From assembly GCA_905160935.1 (NCBI GenBank), contig CAJHZI010000423.1:981001-1045000 (forward strand): DNA of 64,000 bases, given 5' to 3'. The translations under genes were made by a program, and so were the position numbers. This stretch comes from Enchytraeus crypticus (taxonomy: Eukaryota > Annelida > Clitellata > Enchytraeida > Enchytraeidae). Below are positions 13,077 to 24,572 of the stretch, piece after piece. The stretch's first letter is position 1; each line of letters starts with the position of its first letter. Under the pieces are notes generated by a model, which was not told where the DNA came from, ran no database searches, and saw only the letters and a program-made list of their open reading frames with translations.

Positions 13077-13356
13077 CTACTAAAACAGTATTTTAAATTA
13101 TGTTAGCCTATCGAATCACACAAATTGGCTTTAGTATCAGTATTAACGGTGGCATAACTGATGGCCTGACGGCTCAGTTTCAAAAGAGGCATAGCCTATA
13201 TTTCAAACCCAACGCAATTCTTCTAAAATCAAAATTGTCTCCATAAAACTTTAAGATCAATTTTCCCTTCTAGAATAAGAAAGAGTGGCAAGAAAAGTAA
13301 GATAAACATACATAATTAATTAATTGATTAATGAATGCAAAAATTGAAAAAGAATG

Positions 13357-13491
13357 ACGAATGGTAAAGTCTCAAATAGGGGATTGACTGATGGATGATA
13401 AGATGTAGGACAGGGAGGATTTGAGACAGTCTATTCGTATCCCGACCCTGGTTAAACTGGGATTCAAGGGAAGATGATGATGATGATGATG
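13357..13491 (+). mobile_element. SINE family B, 5'-truncated, (ATG)n tail
   Basis: GAATGGTAAAGTCTCAAATA, TATCCCGACCCTGGTTAAAC, TGGGATTCAAGGGAAGATG, then (ATG)n. Head-to-head with the copy at 12.8 kb. Confidence 0.72.
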
Positions 13492-14225
13492 AATTAATTT
13501 ATTTATTAATGAGGTTTAGCCACTTGTAAGTCTAACTACATGTATCCAGTGGTAAGATATTATGAATTCAAGCTTTCCGTATTCGTTGAGAAGTTTACAA
13601 CATTTCGTTAACTGTGACTCTCATTTATGGCTCTAATTTACAAGAATTTTCTTATTTGCCGTTCAAATCAATCAAAACTAAATACTAAATGTTTTTATAC
13701 ATTAAACAACAATTGTTGAATTAAGAACAAGACAAAAGTCATAATTGCCGTCTCTGACACATACTATATGATATAGTAGAATAAATAGTTTTATTTATTT
13801 CAAATTTATTCATTAGAATTTTAACAGAGCAGACATACAATAGCAAAGCAATTTCTAACAGTACTCAACTATATCAAATTAATCATGCCAGAAAATGTTT
13901 AATCCACTTTTAAATTCATTTTTTGTTATATTAAACCAAGCAACAAATGCTATTAGTGACTACTGAAGAAAGCAAATTTTCTTCATTGGCGTACTCCACA
14001 GCTAAAGGAAACTTTATCCAAACATATAATATCCGAAAACGAATATCATTTTTAAAATCATTATGCTGCATATTACTTTTACGGACATTAACAATAGCTA
14101 AACAATAAGTAAAAAGGTATAACATATAAACCTGAAATATTTTAAACTCTGAGACAACTTTACAATAGTTTAACAGCAACATCTTTATGCAAAGGATAAC
14201 TTCAGGATTAGTCGGCCAGGGAAAG

Positions 14226-14335
14226 TATCGTTCACTGAGGGGAAATATCATTCACTGTGGGGAAAATAGCATTCATCTTTCACTAAGGGGAAAATATCAT
14301 TCACCGCCACTGAAAATGTCATTCACCTACTGCAA
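14226..14335. repeat. Imperfect approximately 21-bp tandem repeat
   Basis: Five degenerate units of TATCATTCACTGNGGGGAAA, the third enlarged by an internal TTCATCTTT. Outside any recognised gene, about 2.2 kb downstream of the Ly6 stop. Confidence 0.65.
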
Positions 14336-15138
14336 AACGAGCTACATACCAATAGATCTAACCAGATCAGATTCTTAAGTTTATAGAAAAAGAGTTCAAA
14401 TTATTCATACTAAATTTCATCACAGAAAAATTGCAGATTTTGATCAGTATTCTAGGAATACAATTTAGATTCTTGAATGCAACACAGAATCCAAACACGG
14501 TTTCTATACAGAATTAGAGTAATAGTACACAAAACTTTGTCTAACATCTGTTTGGAATATCCACCAACTATGGCATGTTTGTAACTCAATGAAACATTAA
14601 TGCATGCAAAGATGAGAGCAGTAAATATTTGTAATTTCTAGAGATTTAAGCTTCGAGTCTATAACTTCCTTAATATTGTGTTGGAATATTCACTCCAGAA
14701 TATGCTAAAAGAACAAAGACATCAGATCTAAAACAAGACAATATGCAGAACTTGAATAACCATTATGGAAACACGTAAAATATGCTATCGTACAGCTGCT
14801 AATAACTTGTTTAAGAAAATGTGAAGGCACAAAACGAATATAGAGAATGATTAGGCGAATAAAAGTATTACAAATTCATATTATATAACTCTAATACAGT
14901 AGCACCAATTTGTGTAATATTATCTCGTATAATAGAAGTTACCATTGTCGAGTACGGAAAATTAGCATTTAAGGCATACAGAGATTACAATTTTTCAAAA
15001 CTCAAATATTCAATACATTGAGACTAGTGTTCAGAATCTCAATCAATCAGTGCAGATGATGTATGAAGAGTATTGTTCACAATATATGCTAGTTCAGGTA
15101 CATAGAGGGTTAGACACAATACTGGCTTGTATTTGAGT

Positions 15139-15340
15139 GTTTGTCACAACACATTTTCAATGTATATTTATTCCTTGATGAGCAATTGTCACATGCCCAT
15201 TGATGTACAATGAATGTTTGTCACAACATTCTTTCACAGATTTTTTGTCACAAAATATGACTACTGATAAATGACGAGTGTTGGTCATAACACACTAAAT
15301 TTTTATTGCATGAAAAATAATAATCACAACACATATTGCT
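15139..15340. repeat. Degenerate dispersed motif TGTTTGTCACAACA
   Basis: Five near-copies at irregular spacing of about 30 to 75 nt (GTTTGTCACAACAC, GTTTGTCACAACAT, TTTTGTCACAAAA, GTTGGTCATAACAC, AATCACAACAC). Could be an old tandem array. Confidence 0.45.
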
Positions 15341-15896
15341 GCATGCATGACGACGATATTTCACAATACAAGGTATATATTCTAAATAGTTATATCTTTT
15401 TGATGTCACAGAATAGAAAAGGGCATTAAAAAGTGAAAAGACAATTAAAATGCTTTACTCCAGATTCGATATATTACAACGATGGCAGGAACAACTAGAA
15501 AACCAATCTGACACATTCATCAAAATAATCAGTAAAACATTACTCATAAAAATGCAAAACTGGGTAGGATTACAATTCATTAACTAAGCTAGTGCAGCAT
15601 GTTAAAAATAAGACTAACCTATTTATACAAAGCAACTACAGTGTGCAATCAAAGTAATTCTAAATAAATAAGTGAAGGCCACACGTCAATGCTCTCGACT
15701 GCTGGAATATAAAAAGCATGCAAGAAGCAAGAAAATCTGAAAGAAATTAATAACGTGAATTTAAACGCCATATTTTGAATTTATATGTCAAACACAATCT
15801 TTTCTTTCAGCATCCTATATCATGTAATTTTTGTGACAAAAGTTAAGAAGAGGCTCGAATATGTTACTTAACAGGAAACTGATACAAGGAACACAA

Positions 15897-16104
15897 CTAA
15901 TTTATTATTCTCTTTCTCAGAAAGGCAGAGCCAAGCTACATATTTCTACTCACTATGCACGTTCATGTTCAATTACTTAAGCATTCCAATAAAACTAATT
16001 TATTATTCTGCATATCTCCCTCTTTCTCTCCCTCTCTCTTCGAAAGGTAGAGCCTAGGTACATAATTCTACTCACTATTCATGCTCAATTACTTAAGCAT
16101 TCCA
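15897..16104. repeat. Tandem duplication of about 100 bp
   Basis: TAATTTATTATTCT, a CT tract, AGGCAGAGCC/AGGTAGAGCC and CTCACTAT..ATGTTCAATTACTTAAGCATTCCA occur twice in the same order. Diverged by small indels. A related stretch may exist near 12.4 kb (CTCTCTTT..AAGCTACA). Confidence 0.65.
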
Positions 16105-16356
16105 TCAACCAGCAAAATTTATCCAATTACAAATGTTATGCAATCACCAAACCATAGCACATTATGGTTAATAATTTATTGGTTAATAAATAACTCATTT
16201 AACTCGAAAGCAATATGGCATATGAAGAAGTTTCCTATTGCCTTCTTTAGTTTCAGGATTTATCAGGCCTGTTTTTTTTTAGATTTACCTGTTGCCACAA
16301 CAATTAAAGGCACTATACAGGAAAAAGACTGATGTTATTAAAGAACAATAAACTAC

Positions 16357-16362
16357 TTTATT
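16357..16362 (-). terminator. Ly6 gene poly(A) signal AATAAA
   Basis: The minus strand reads AATAAA about 200 nt after the stop codon. It is the first canonical signal downstream, so the 3' UTR is probably about 220 nt. Confidence 0.55.
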
Positions 16363-16376
16363 ATCTTGAACAGAGA

Positions 16377-16405
16377 CTGGGTATTATATCCTATATAATA
16401 CCCAG
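16377..16405 (-). other. Perfect 13-bp hairpin in Ly6 3' UTR
   Basis: Two 13-nt arms (CTGGGTATTATAT and its exact complement) flank a 3-nt loop. In the transcript the hairpin falls between the stop codon and the AATAAA, about 14 nt before the latter. It could be an RNA element or chance in A/T-rich sequence. Confidence 0.6.
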
Positions 16406-16560
16406 TTAATACACGATCGCGTACAGAGAATAGAAGTTCCGATGAAGTCAGATCAGTGTCCCTCATATTAAACCAAGCAGAGCAACGGCATCTGGCCTCC
16501 AGTCAGTAGAAGCTTTTGATTGGATTCCGCACACAAACTACATTTAGCGCACAATCGTGA

Positions 16561-16766
16561 TTAGCGCACAAATGAACCGATCAAAGCGGCAACGACGAGA
16601 GTGAAGACAGAGGCATAGACTGCGACTGCAGAGTTACACCCGTCCTCGGTGCACTCACAGTAGCGTAGCTTTATCTTTGAGGTTCCGGTACGATCAATGC
16701 AGGACGTCTTAGTTCCGTGCACTTCATCAGTAGCACAGGATCTTATGAGGCGAGTTTCATCTCCAA
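16561..16766 (-). CDS. Ly6 gene coding exon 3 (second half of the fold and GPI signal)
   Basis: 206 nt after the acceptor TTTTTAG, ending in TAA. It encodes residues 80-147: cysteines 90, 102, 116, 118 and 123, the CN motif, then the hydrophobic tail. An in-frame ATG just upstream lies in the intron and is not the start. Confidence 0.87.
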
Positions 16767-18853
16767 CTAAAAACATCATTTAATATACATTTATTCACAC
16801 GTCAACTAAATAAATCTCTCAAAGAAAATTATTCATATTTGATTCGTAAATCATGAATTAATGAAGATAGATTCATGTGAATATATCAATAATTAGATTA
16901 ACAGGTAAATGAATTTGCTGTCAGCTAGCTATCAACATCTATCTCTATCTTTCATCTACATCAGAGCCCAGATGACACTTACATCCATCCAAATGTCTAG
17001 ATTCTCGCTCTAACATCCCAGCAGTTTCAAGTCATAAATTTCTTTGCATTATCTTGCTAGCAAAGTGCAAATAAATTCAGAATGTCATAAATTCTAAATT
17101 CAAAGTGTACCATGTAGCATCCAGCTTCTAAAGAACAATACCGACCAGTTGTTGACAAAATTGCTATGTCTCTGTGTCTACAACTCTTACACTCACGTTA
17201 AGGGTGAAGGCCTAATAAAGATTGATGCAGTGATATCTACAGACTTTCTTAAGAATTGATTGCATTAAGCAACTCTCATACATTTGAAGTTTCTGATTGA
17301 AGAGTAACTAGCAAATACATTAACTATTACCTCTTCTGCCAGTTTCTGTCTAGCGGTCAAAGTTGTATATTACTACTCATATACACTAAAGAGCACTCCA
17401 TTGAACAGCGAACTGCTTTCAACTTTGTTAAATGCTATTTACTAAATCTTAGTGTAGGTTTCAGCCGAAGAATAGTCAGCCTTTTCGACCAGTTTGCATT
17501 GCTTTCCTTAGTTCTTAGTTCCTTTCTTAGTCACACAATTTAAGCTTGACCTATTTTGCATTGATTCAAACACACACCTACACTACCACTTTGTTACAGT
17601 AACAACTACATTAACAATCTGTTACATTAACAACTACACTAACACTTTATTACACCAACAACTACACTCAGATACAAAAACTAATAATATACCTTTACAA
17701 CTAACATCACTACTGGTACCAGTTTCAATAAAATTCCGGAAACTAAAAGCTACACTCTCAAACAGAGCTTGGGCTATATAGTAGTATAATCTAAAGTTCC
17801 GTTTGGATTAACTAACCAGATTTCGTAAGAAGAGGGGCTATTTTAAACCCGGGAAATAAATTTGGCAATGAATTGCATTATACTAACCAGTCTGAACTTG
17901 AACCCTGCATCTAGTGAAGTTCTTTCCGTCATTCTCCTGCGGAGTACCACAGTCCTTGTAAAGGTCAGACTTCCCAACGTCATTCGGAGTCAGGTCCCAA
18001 CATTTCTGTCCTTCATAGTCCGGGTTGGAATTGCAGACGAAACAGTGAATTGCAAAACCTGAAAGAGTTCCAAAGCAATCTTTCAAACTTCATAATGTGT
18101 GCATATTTGAGTGTATTTTTGCAATAAAACATATTTCTCTCTCTAAGTAGAATGTACAGTAATTTTTCTATAAATTACATTACATTGCATAAGACTTTAG
18201 TTATACTGTATATGATTTTCCATTTCTATCTAAGAAAGTTATTAAAGTAGGATCTACTCATAGTCTTCTTTATTTCTAATACAAATAAACCAGTACGAAT
18301 CTATTTACTAATACAAATAATCTAGTTCCAATCTATTCAACCACACATACATGTTAACAAGCACATACACACACATTTACTTAGTCTAACTGTTAACTTT
18401 AGTTTTGTTACACAATTCTGTGTTAACATTCACAATAAAATATTTAATTAAAAACTGTATATAAAAATAAAATATATTAAATTGTTAAAGATAATTTAAC
18501 AAATAATTAGATATCATATGAAACAGATCCTTACGTCTGATTATATATTGACCAGTCAGTTAAAAAAAAGAAATTGAAACTCTTTTAAAAAATGTGATTA
18601 AAAAAGGTTGAGTAAATACTTAATCATCCTTTAATTAAATTACTATTAACATTCAATTAATTTCCTAAGATCATTTAAAGGTATCAAAAGGATAAGAGTG
18701 AGATAATTGCTTCTGATCCAGAACTGCTAAGTACTATTATTAGTAGAATTATTATTATATATCTAAGGAGACTCAAACAAACTGACCTGTGTGTAAGCAA
18801 GCAATCAGTACGAACAAAACTGCAAACACCGTGCCTAGAGATTTCTGTGCCAT
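16561..18853 (-). CDS. Ly6/uPAR (three-finger) domain protein, probable GPI-anchored, 3 coding exons
   Basis: Joining 18853-18787, 18058-17888 and 16766-16561 on the minus strand gives 147 residues with all splice sites GT-AG and both introns in phase 1. Residues 1-25 are a signal peptide (MAQKSLGTVFAVLFVLIACL core). The mature part has ten cysteines (28, 31, 42, 59, 73, 90, 102, 116, 118, 123), opening with CFVC and closing with the family-typical Cys-Asn (123-124). Residues 126-145 are hydrophobic, as for a C-terminal GPI signal; there is an N-glycosylation sequon NFT at 69-71. Ten cysteines, the CN end and the split into signal, first-half and second-half exons are the pattern of insect Ly6 proteins such as the quiver/sleepless, boudin and crooked group. 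Those act at the cell surface or in septate junction and ion-channel trafficking; which role applies here cannot be told. The start is the first ATG of the signal-peptide exon. Family call is firm, orthology is not. Confidence 0.9.
17888..18058 (-). CDS. Ly6 gene coding exon 2 (first half of the three-finger fold)
   Basis: 171 nt, phase 1 at both ends. The acceptor is CTCTTTCAG and the donor GTTAGT. It encodes residues 23-79 with cysteines 28, 31, 42, 59 and 73. The flanking introns are about 730 nt and 1.1 kb and hold no recognised repeat. Confidence 0.87.
18787..18853 (-). CDS. Ly6 gene coding exon 1 (signal peptide)
   Basis: Encodes residues 1-22 plus the first base of codon 23. It ends ACACAG followed by the donor GTCAGT. 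An acceptor-like TATTTGTAG lies some 30 nt upstream of the ATG, so the 5' UTR may itself be split; no upstream non-coding exon was identified. Confidence 0.85.
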
Positions 18854-19162
18854 TCTCACTGCTCTTATTCTACACAGTATTTTCTACAAATAACAAATAT
18901 AACAATATTAAAAAGAAATGAAGACTGAAGAAGTAAATTGACTCAAGAAGACTTAAAACAAATCCTTATAAAGTTCATTCACAAAGCAACTCGCACATAA
19001 ATATAGCAGATAATTGTGACTGTTTAAACTCTACCATACACGCTAACATCATTCTTGTATTGTCTACATATTGGTCATCAACAGTAGAAATTTCCACACA
19101 ATTCCAGAGTTGTTGAGAATCTTTAAACAGTATAGACTTTTCCATCCTCTGGTAGATAACTC

Positions 19163-19292
19163 GGTTAAAGCTAATGTTAATGTCAGTTTCCTCACTCGAA
19201 AGCTATGTCAGTGACGGGCTAGCCCAGGATTTGAACCCCTCACATACTGAACCACAGTCGAGCACCATACTGACATTGCCACTGCTCCAGCA
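19163..19292 (-). mobile_element. SINE family A, near full length
   Basis: Complete head with B box GGGGTTCAAATCC and complete body, about 300 nt upstream of the Ly6 start codon and outside its coding exons. Confidence 0.78.
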
Positions 19293-20247
19293 TATGACAC
19301 AAATTAAAACACATTGGCAATCAGTATACTGATTCAAGGAGGTATATAGGTCTACTTCTATATACACATACATCTACATAGCATGACTTTTGTAGATGTA
19401 GTTGTAGTTTTCTATATATAATACTTCTCATACTGCATATAAGCAACAGTATAACTGCCTCAATTGATATTAAAATTTATATCATTACAAATGAGTAAAA
19501 TTTACCAATACACAAGAGAATCAAATTGTTTATATGAAGGTTTAACATGGTTTAATAAAACATAACCAATGTTACAGAGCAAGCAATTTTGGATAATACA
19601 GAGAGCTTCTTAGAAAGCAGATTCTAAGAAAAATGATGTGTCTTTAACCCATCATTTGACAGGATACTGAACTGAGGGCAAGAAAGCAACTAGATTAGGG
19701 GGAGGGGGGGCACAAGTATGCTGTTGACAAATCCACGAACAAGGTTTGGCTTTTAACACTCCCAAAATGATAACCTTATTAACAAAAAATCAAATCTTAG
19801 ACGTTTCTTTATATTGTCTTACTCGAAATCTGCACCATTCCGCCTCAATAAGCATACATCTGCAATTTTTGATCACATTACTTTTAAATTTATGAACCTA
19901 ATACCTACATACATATGAAAAGGGATAGGTTAATATTTTCGAACTGTAGATTTATTTTAGGTTCATATATCCAAATATCTTTTAATATTTAAGGTACCTC
20001 GAAATGCCAAGAATCCATAGCCCTAAATTTACAAAGTTGCAGATCCACATTAACCTACACCATACCTCTGTCAATTTCAATGTCCAATACATAACTAAAA
20101 TCAGTGAAAAGAGATTACTATACAATCCATATATTACGAAGACTAATTCATTTATCAACGAATGCAGTAAAATACGATTTGTATTATAGGACACTAATGA
20201 GCTACAATTTCAATGGACCTAAATGCATAATAATAATAATAATAACA

Positions 20248-20345
20248 ATTAGAGTGCTACAGTCATCAATGACAACATCGAGCACTATTGAGACAAAATC
20301 AAGCCGGCGAGCAAAAAAAGAAGGTCCAAAAACGGTGCAAATTCC
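20248..20345 (-). repeat. Interspersed repeat family D
   Basis: Shares ATTAGAGTGCTACAGTCATC, ACATCGAGCACTATTGAGAC and AAAATCAAGCCGGCGAGCA with copies at 25.7, 39.7 and 55.5 kb. On its low-coordinate side is an (AAT)n stretch; read on the minus strand that would be its tail. Unclassified. Confidence 0.62.
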
Positions 20346-20801
20346 AAAATCCAGAAATTCAGTCCAAAGCATCCAAATACATACGTCTATATTAATAGAA
20401 TATATTCTACTAAACTATAATATGATTACAAAATTAATACGTACGTTAGGAACAAAGGAAACGATTTAGACAGCGAGATACTAAAATGAACTTTGAACAG
20501 TTTTGGAGGACAAATTCTATCAACTTTGTACACAGATCACTTGCTGCACTAGTTTACAAACAGATTGCGCTCTCACGCACCTAGGTCTCATTTAAGTGCT
20601 CAGAAAACTAAAGTTTCCAAGAAAAGATCAAAGGCTAATTTAACGGGTTAAAATGCTGAATAACTATTACTGATTGAGTTAAAAAAAAGACAGCACATTT
20701 CAATTAATATAGTTTAGACGTTTAGCACGCTCAACAGTCCAAACCATTAGTTAATTTTGTATCGGTTGTTGATGTTTTATGATTGATATATTACTGTAGC
20801 C

Positions 20802-22205
20802 AATGCTGTGGAGTGTTCGGATTACAGAACAATCAGTTTAATACCTCATGCATCGAAGATCTTATTAAAGATAGTAAATAATCGCATTCAGTCGAAAGCA
20901 GAGATGATACTGAGCATGGCACAATTTGATTTTAGGAAAGGATGCGGCACAAGAGAAGCAATAGGAGTAATGCGAGTTCTTTGCGAAAGAAGCTTAGAAT
21001 ATGGAAATGACGTTTTTGTATGCTTTGTAGACTTCGAGAAGGCCTTTGACAGGATTGATTGGATAACGATGATGAATATCTTAAAAAGAATAGGAATTGA
21101 CTGGAGAGATAGAAGACTAATTTTGAACTTGTACATGAATCAAAGAGCAGTAATAAAAATCCAACAAGAATACTCAATAGAAGGTGAAATAGGACGTGGA
21201 GTAAGACAAGGTTGTAGCATTGCGCCGCTGCTGTTTAACATTTACGCTGAGGCAATGATGGAGGAAGCCATGGAAGACTTGGAAGAAGGAATAAAAGTAG
21301 GAGGGAATTTTTTACAAGATGTACGATTTGCAGATGACCAAGGAATGGTAGCGGGCAGCGAGATTGGATTGCAGAAAGTAATGGATAGGCTGAATGATAC
21401 AGCCCTAAGATATGGAATGAAGATTAATCTAAAAAAGACCAAGGTTATGAGAGTGTCCAATAATAAAGGTGAAGTTAATATCACAATAAATGGTACGAAA
21501 TTGGAACAGGTAAGGAGTTTCAAATATTGGGTCATACTATAACCGATGATGGGAAATGTGAGACGGAAATATGCAGTAGGATTGCACAAGCAAAAGCGGC
21601 CTTGGTAATAGAAAAGAACTATTAACAAAAAGTCTAAAGACACAAAGATAAAGATAGTGAAAACTTTGGTTTGGCCACGCTATTGTATGGATGTGAAACA
21701 TGGACCTTAAGGAAGGAAGATATTAGGAAACTGGAGGCATTGGAAATGTGGATTTGGAGAACAGTGGAGAGGATTAGCTGGACTCAAAAGGTTACAAATG
21801 AGGAAGTCTTGGAGAGAGTTGGCACAGATGGAGAGTTGATAAATGTATTAAGAAATAGGAAGAAGAAATGTATAGGACACATTCTAAGAGGGGAAGGTAT
21901 ATTATATTTGTTTATTACATGAAATCTGACACCGCAGAAAACGTACACACACACACAAATGTCAATATAGAAAGTAATAAACATAAGCAGACATTGTCTA
22001 TTAAAAGGTCTATTAAAAAAGGTCATAGAAGGTAGAATGGAAAGAAAAAGAGGCAGGGGCAGGCCGAGGTTAGGTATGTTAGATGATTTAAAGACCCACT
22101 CATATGTGGAAATGAAGAGGAAGAGCGGAAGACAGAGAAGAGTGGAGGCGTTATTTACCATGGACCTGCCAGTAGGCAGTGCACTAAGAGAGAGAGAGAG
22201 AGATA
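20802..22205 (+). pseudogene. 5'-truncated, frameshifted non-LTR retrotransposon (LINE family 1)
   Basis: Homology begins abruptly inside the reverse transcriptase (NAVECSDYRTISL), with no endonuclease domain, as expected of 5' truncation. The main open frame (20808-21542) has motif A FVDFEKAFD at about residues 73-81, motif B GVRQGCS at 131-137 and motif C FADD at 174-177, so the catalytic aspartates remain. A one-base loss near 21530 (after FKYW) breaks the frame, with further shifts near 21605 and 21680. The C-terminal part continues (LLYGCETWTLRKEDIRKLEA; then GRGRPRLGMLDDLKT) around an inserted stretch of about 100 nt with a CA tract. The 3' end reads GACCTGCCAGTAGGCAGTGC, then (GA)n. 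Not functional. Clade not assigned beyond endonuclease-type non-LTR element. Confidence 0.88.
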
Positions 22206-22239
22206 TTACTGTATATGTATATATCAATAAGAAAATAAA

Positions 22240-22805
22240 CCATACTGAAGATCCAACAAGGACACTCAGAAGAAGGAGATATAGAGAAGAGAACTGTGTT
22301 TATTAATTTGGTATAAGACGTGGAGTAGGGCAGGGTTGTAGCATTTCGCCTCTGTTGTACATTTAAACAGAAACAATGCTGGAGAGGCCATGGAAGACAT
22401 TGAAAAAGGAATAAAAGTAGGAGGTAACTTGCATTATGTGAGAATTAAAGATGCTATAAGAATGGTAGCAGGAAGCGAGAATGGACTGCATAATATAATG
22501 GGAAATCTGAACGATACGGCATTGAAATATGGTATGAAGATTTGAAATGAACTGAATGTCTGATTTGGAATGAATGAAATGTCTCAAGATCGAAAGCCAC
22601 AATTTGCCCACAAAGATAAAAAAAATAGTAGCTATAACACCTTAATTGGTACGGACCACGCTATTATATCGATGAGCTACATGTATTGACCTTAGGCCTA
22701 TGGAAGGAACATAAGGAAACTAGAAGTGTTAGAAATGTGGATCTGGAGATGAATGGACACATAGAGTTACAAATGAGGATCGAAGTTCTGGAGAAGCCGG
22801 TGCAG
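22240..22805 (+). pseudogene. Second, more decayed copy of LINE family 1
   Basis: Directly downstream and in the same orientation, sequence equivalent to the middle of the same reverse transcriptase restarts: a GVGQGCSISPLL motif-B equivalent, then AMEDIEKGIKVGG, a corrupted motif C (the FADD position reads KDAI) and the EVLEMWIW region. Stops and indels are frequent. The catalytic motif is lost. Confidence 0.75.
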
Positions 22806-23518
22806 TAAAGATAAGATTATAAAAGCTTACACGATTTGGCCTATGTCGTAATTAATAACGTTCTTCGGGTGGAAGATGGAAGTAATATTAATTAGGGCAT
22901 CACAGCAGATTACTCATTGAGATTTAAGTCGTGGATTCGACGTTCTCATGCAATCACATTTGTGGACAAAGAATTTCGGTTATATTTGAACTACAGCTAT
23001 CAATCAAGCAATATTTTATATAATGCAAATTTTGAAGATAAAAATCCTTATAATTTCAGGTCTGTATATACATATACCTAATTGACTACATTTTCCTTAA
23101 ATAAAATCAAATTTATTAAATAAATTGAAAAGATCTACGCATAAGCTAATTGAACAACTCGAACGCAATTAGCCTAAACCTTATAGCTGTTCAATCATGT
23201 CAAAACTGCAATTATCTGAGACTAAACTTGTCTACATAGCCTAGGCCTACTGCACAGACGTATGTAAATTTTACACAGAGCCGATCAGATCTGTCGATCA
23301 CTGTGAAATTGTGAATATTAAATGAAGAGCTAAGCTCAATTGAGATCGACGACAGCCCCTGGGTCTATAGTCTATAGCCCTATAGGCCCTTAATTTTAGG
23401 CCCTGCATCTGCTGGCGATGATACTCGCATGAGAAAGTTAAACTACGCAAAGAACTGCAGAAATATTAGTTATCCATGGGTAGCGCACATTTTATCAGTC
23501 TCTTATTTTTCTTATAAT

Positions 23519-23905
23519 GCAACTGCCTACTGCCAGGTCCATGGCATATTTCAGCTCCTCTCTTCTCTGTATTTCGCTTTCCTCTTGATGTCCACATATG
23601 ATTGGGTCTTTAAATCATCAAACATACCTAATCTAGGCCTGCCTCTGCCTCTATTTTCTTTTATTCTGCCCTCTATGACCCTTTTTAGTAGACTTTACTC
23701 AATTAGAATGTGTCTTGTCTAGCTCTCTTTCCTATTTCTAAATGCGTTTATCAACTGTCTGTCTGTACCAACTCTCTCCAGAACTTCCTCATTTATAACC
23801 TTTTGAGTACAGCCAATCCTTTCCATTCTTCTCCATATCCACATTTCCAATGCCTCTAGTTTCCTCCTAATATCGTCCTTCCTTAAGGTCCATTTTTATC
23901 AGATT
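23519..23905 (-). pseudogene. Inverted 3' fragment of LINE family 1
   Basis: Read on the minus strand it covers the C-terminal coding part (TLRKDDIRRKLEALEMWIW-like, then the GRGRPRLGMFDDLKTQSYV-like end) down to the CATGGACCTGGCAGTAGGCAG 3' signature, without the (GA)n tail. It faces the two plus-strand copies upstream. Confidence 0.75.
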
Positions 23906-23916
23906 GCAACATATGT

Positions 23917-24000
23917 GATGATGGTGATGATGTTGATAATGATGATAATGATGATGATGACGATGATGATGAATGATGATTGGAAGGATGATGATGATGT
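23917..24000. repeat. (ATG)n microsatellite, imperfect
   Basis: GATGATGATG and GATAATG triplets. Abuts the tail side of a minus-strand SINE E. Confidence 0.8.
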
Positions 24001-24135
24001 TAACAAAAAAAATTTAACATCCGTTTCTTCATTTCAGAATGATGTCAGGGACAACATCCATCACCTATACCGCTACAAATCGATTTACCCAGAGGATTTA
24101 AAAAGAGCGTGTGTCCAAGTCTCTAAGAGAAAGAA
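24000..24135 (-). mobile_element. SINE family E, divergent
   Basis: Minus-strand copy with GTTGTCCCTGACATCATTCTG, then AATGAAGAAACGGATGTTAA. Its tail side runs into an (ATG)n microsatellite rather than the usual (TAA)n. Confidence 0.6.
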
Positions 24136-24339
24136 TAGCAAATCATAAGCGGTGCGGATCCGGTGGTAATTTTCCTAAGGATGATCAAATTTTTGACGTT
24201 CTGAACCTTCCACTGCATTAAATCTAATCGATTAACGAATTAATAACGTTTTTGTTTGCATTTAGAATTTATCACAATTTGTCTATATTTCGTAAACAAA
24301 TTGGTAAGCTTATTTGATGAAACGAGTTTATTTTCTTTT

Positions 24340-24452
24340 ATTGCTCTGACTCTCTCTCTCTCTTAGTGAGAGCTGCATATACCACTTACAGGTCCATGAT
24401 ATATAACGCCTCCACTCTTCTCTGTCTTCCGCTTTCTTCTTCATTTCCATTG
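24340..24452 (-). mobile_element. 3' end of LINE family 1 with (CT)n on the plus strand
   Basis: Minus-strand fragment with the GAAGAGTGGAGGCGTTATA and GGACCTGTAAGTGG signatures, running directly into (GA)n on its own strand. Confidence 0.7.
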
Positions 24453-24486
24453 CTATAGAGTAGGTATTTCGTCGTAGTGGCGAAAG

Positions 24487-24572
24487 AGCGAGAGAGAGAG
24501 AAATAAAGAAAGAAAGAGATATAGAGAGAGCCAGAGAGAGAGACAGAGAGAGACAGAGAGAGAGAGAGAGAA
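24487..24572. repeat. (GA)n microsatellite
   Basis: GAGAGAGAGAG with AGACAG and AAAGA interruptions, about 40 nt from the head side of the minus-strand LINE family 1 fragment at 24.4 kb. Confidence 0.85.

Noticed and set aside
13931-14251. 106-codon minus-strand frame
   Set aside because: No domain, signal peptide or splice partners; I considered it as 3' exon of the Ly6 gene, but that gene is complete with its own stop and AATAAA.
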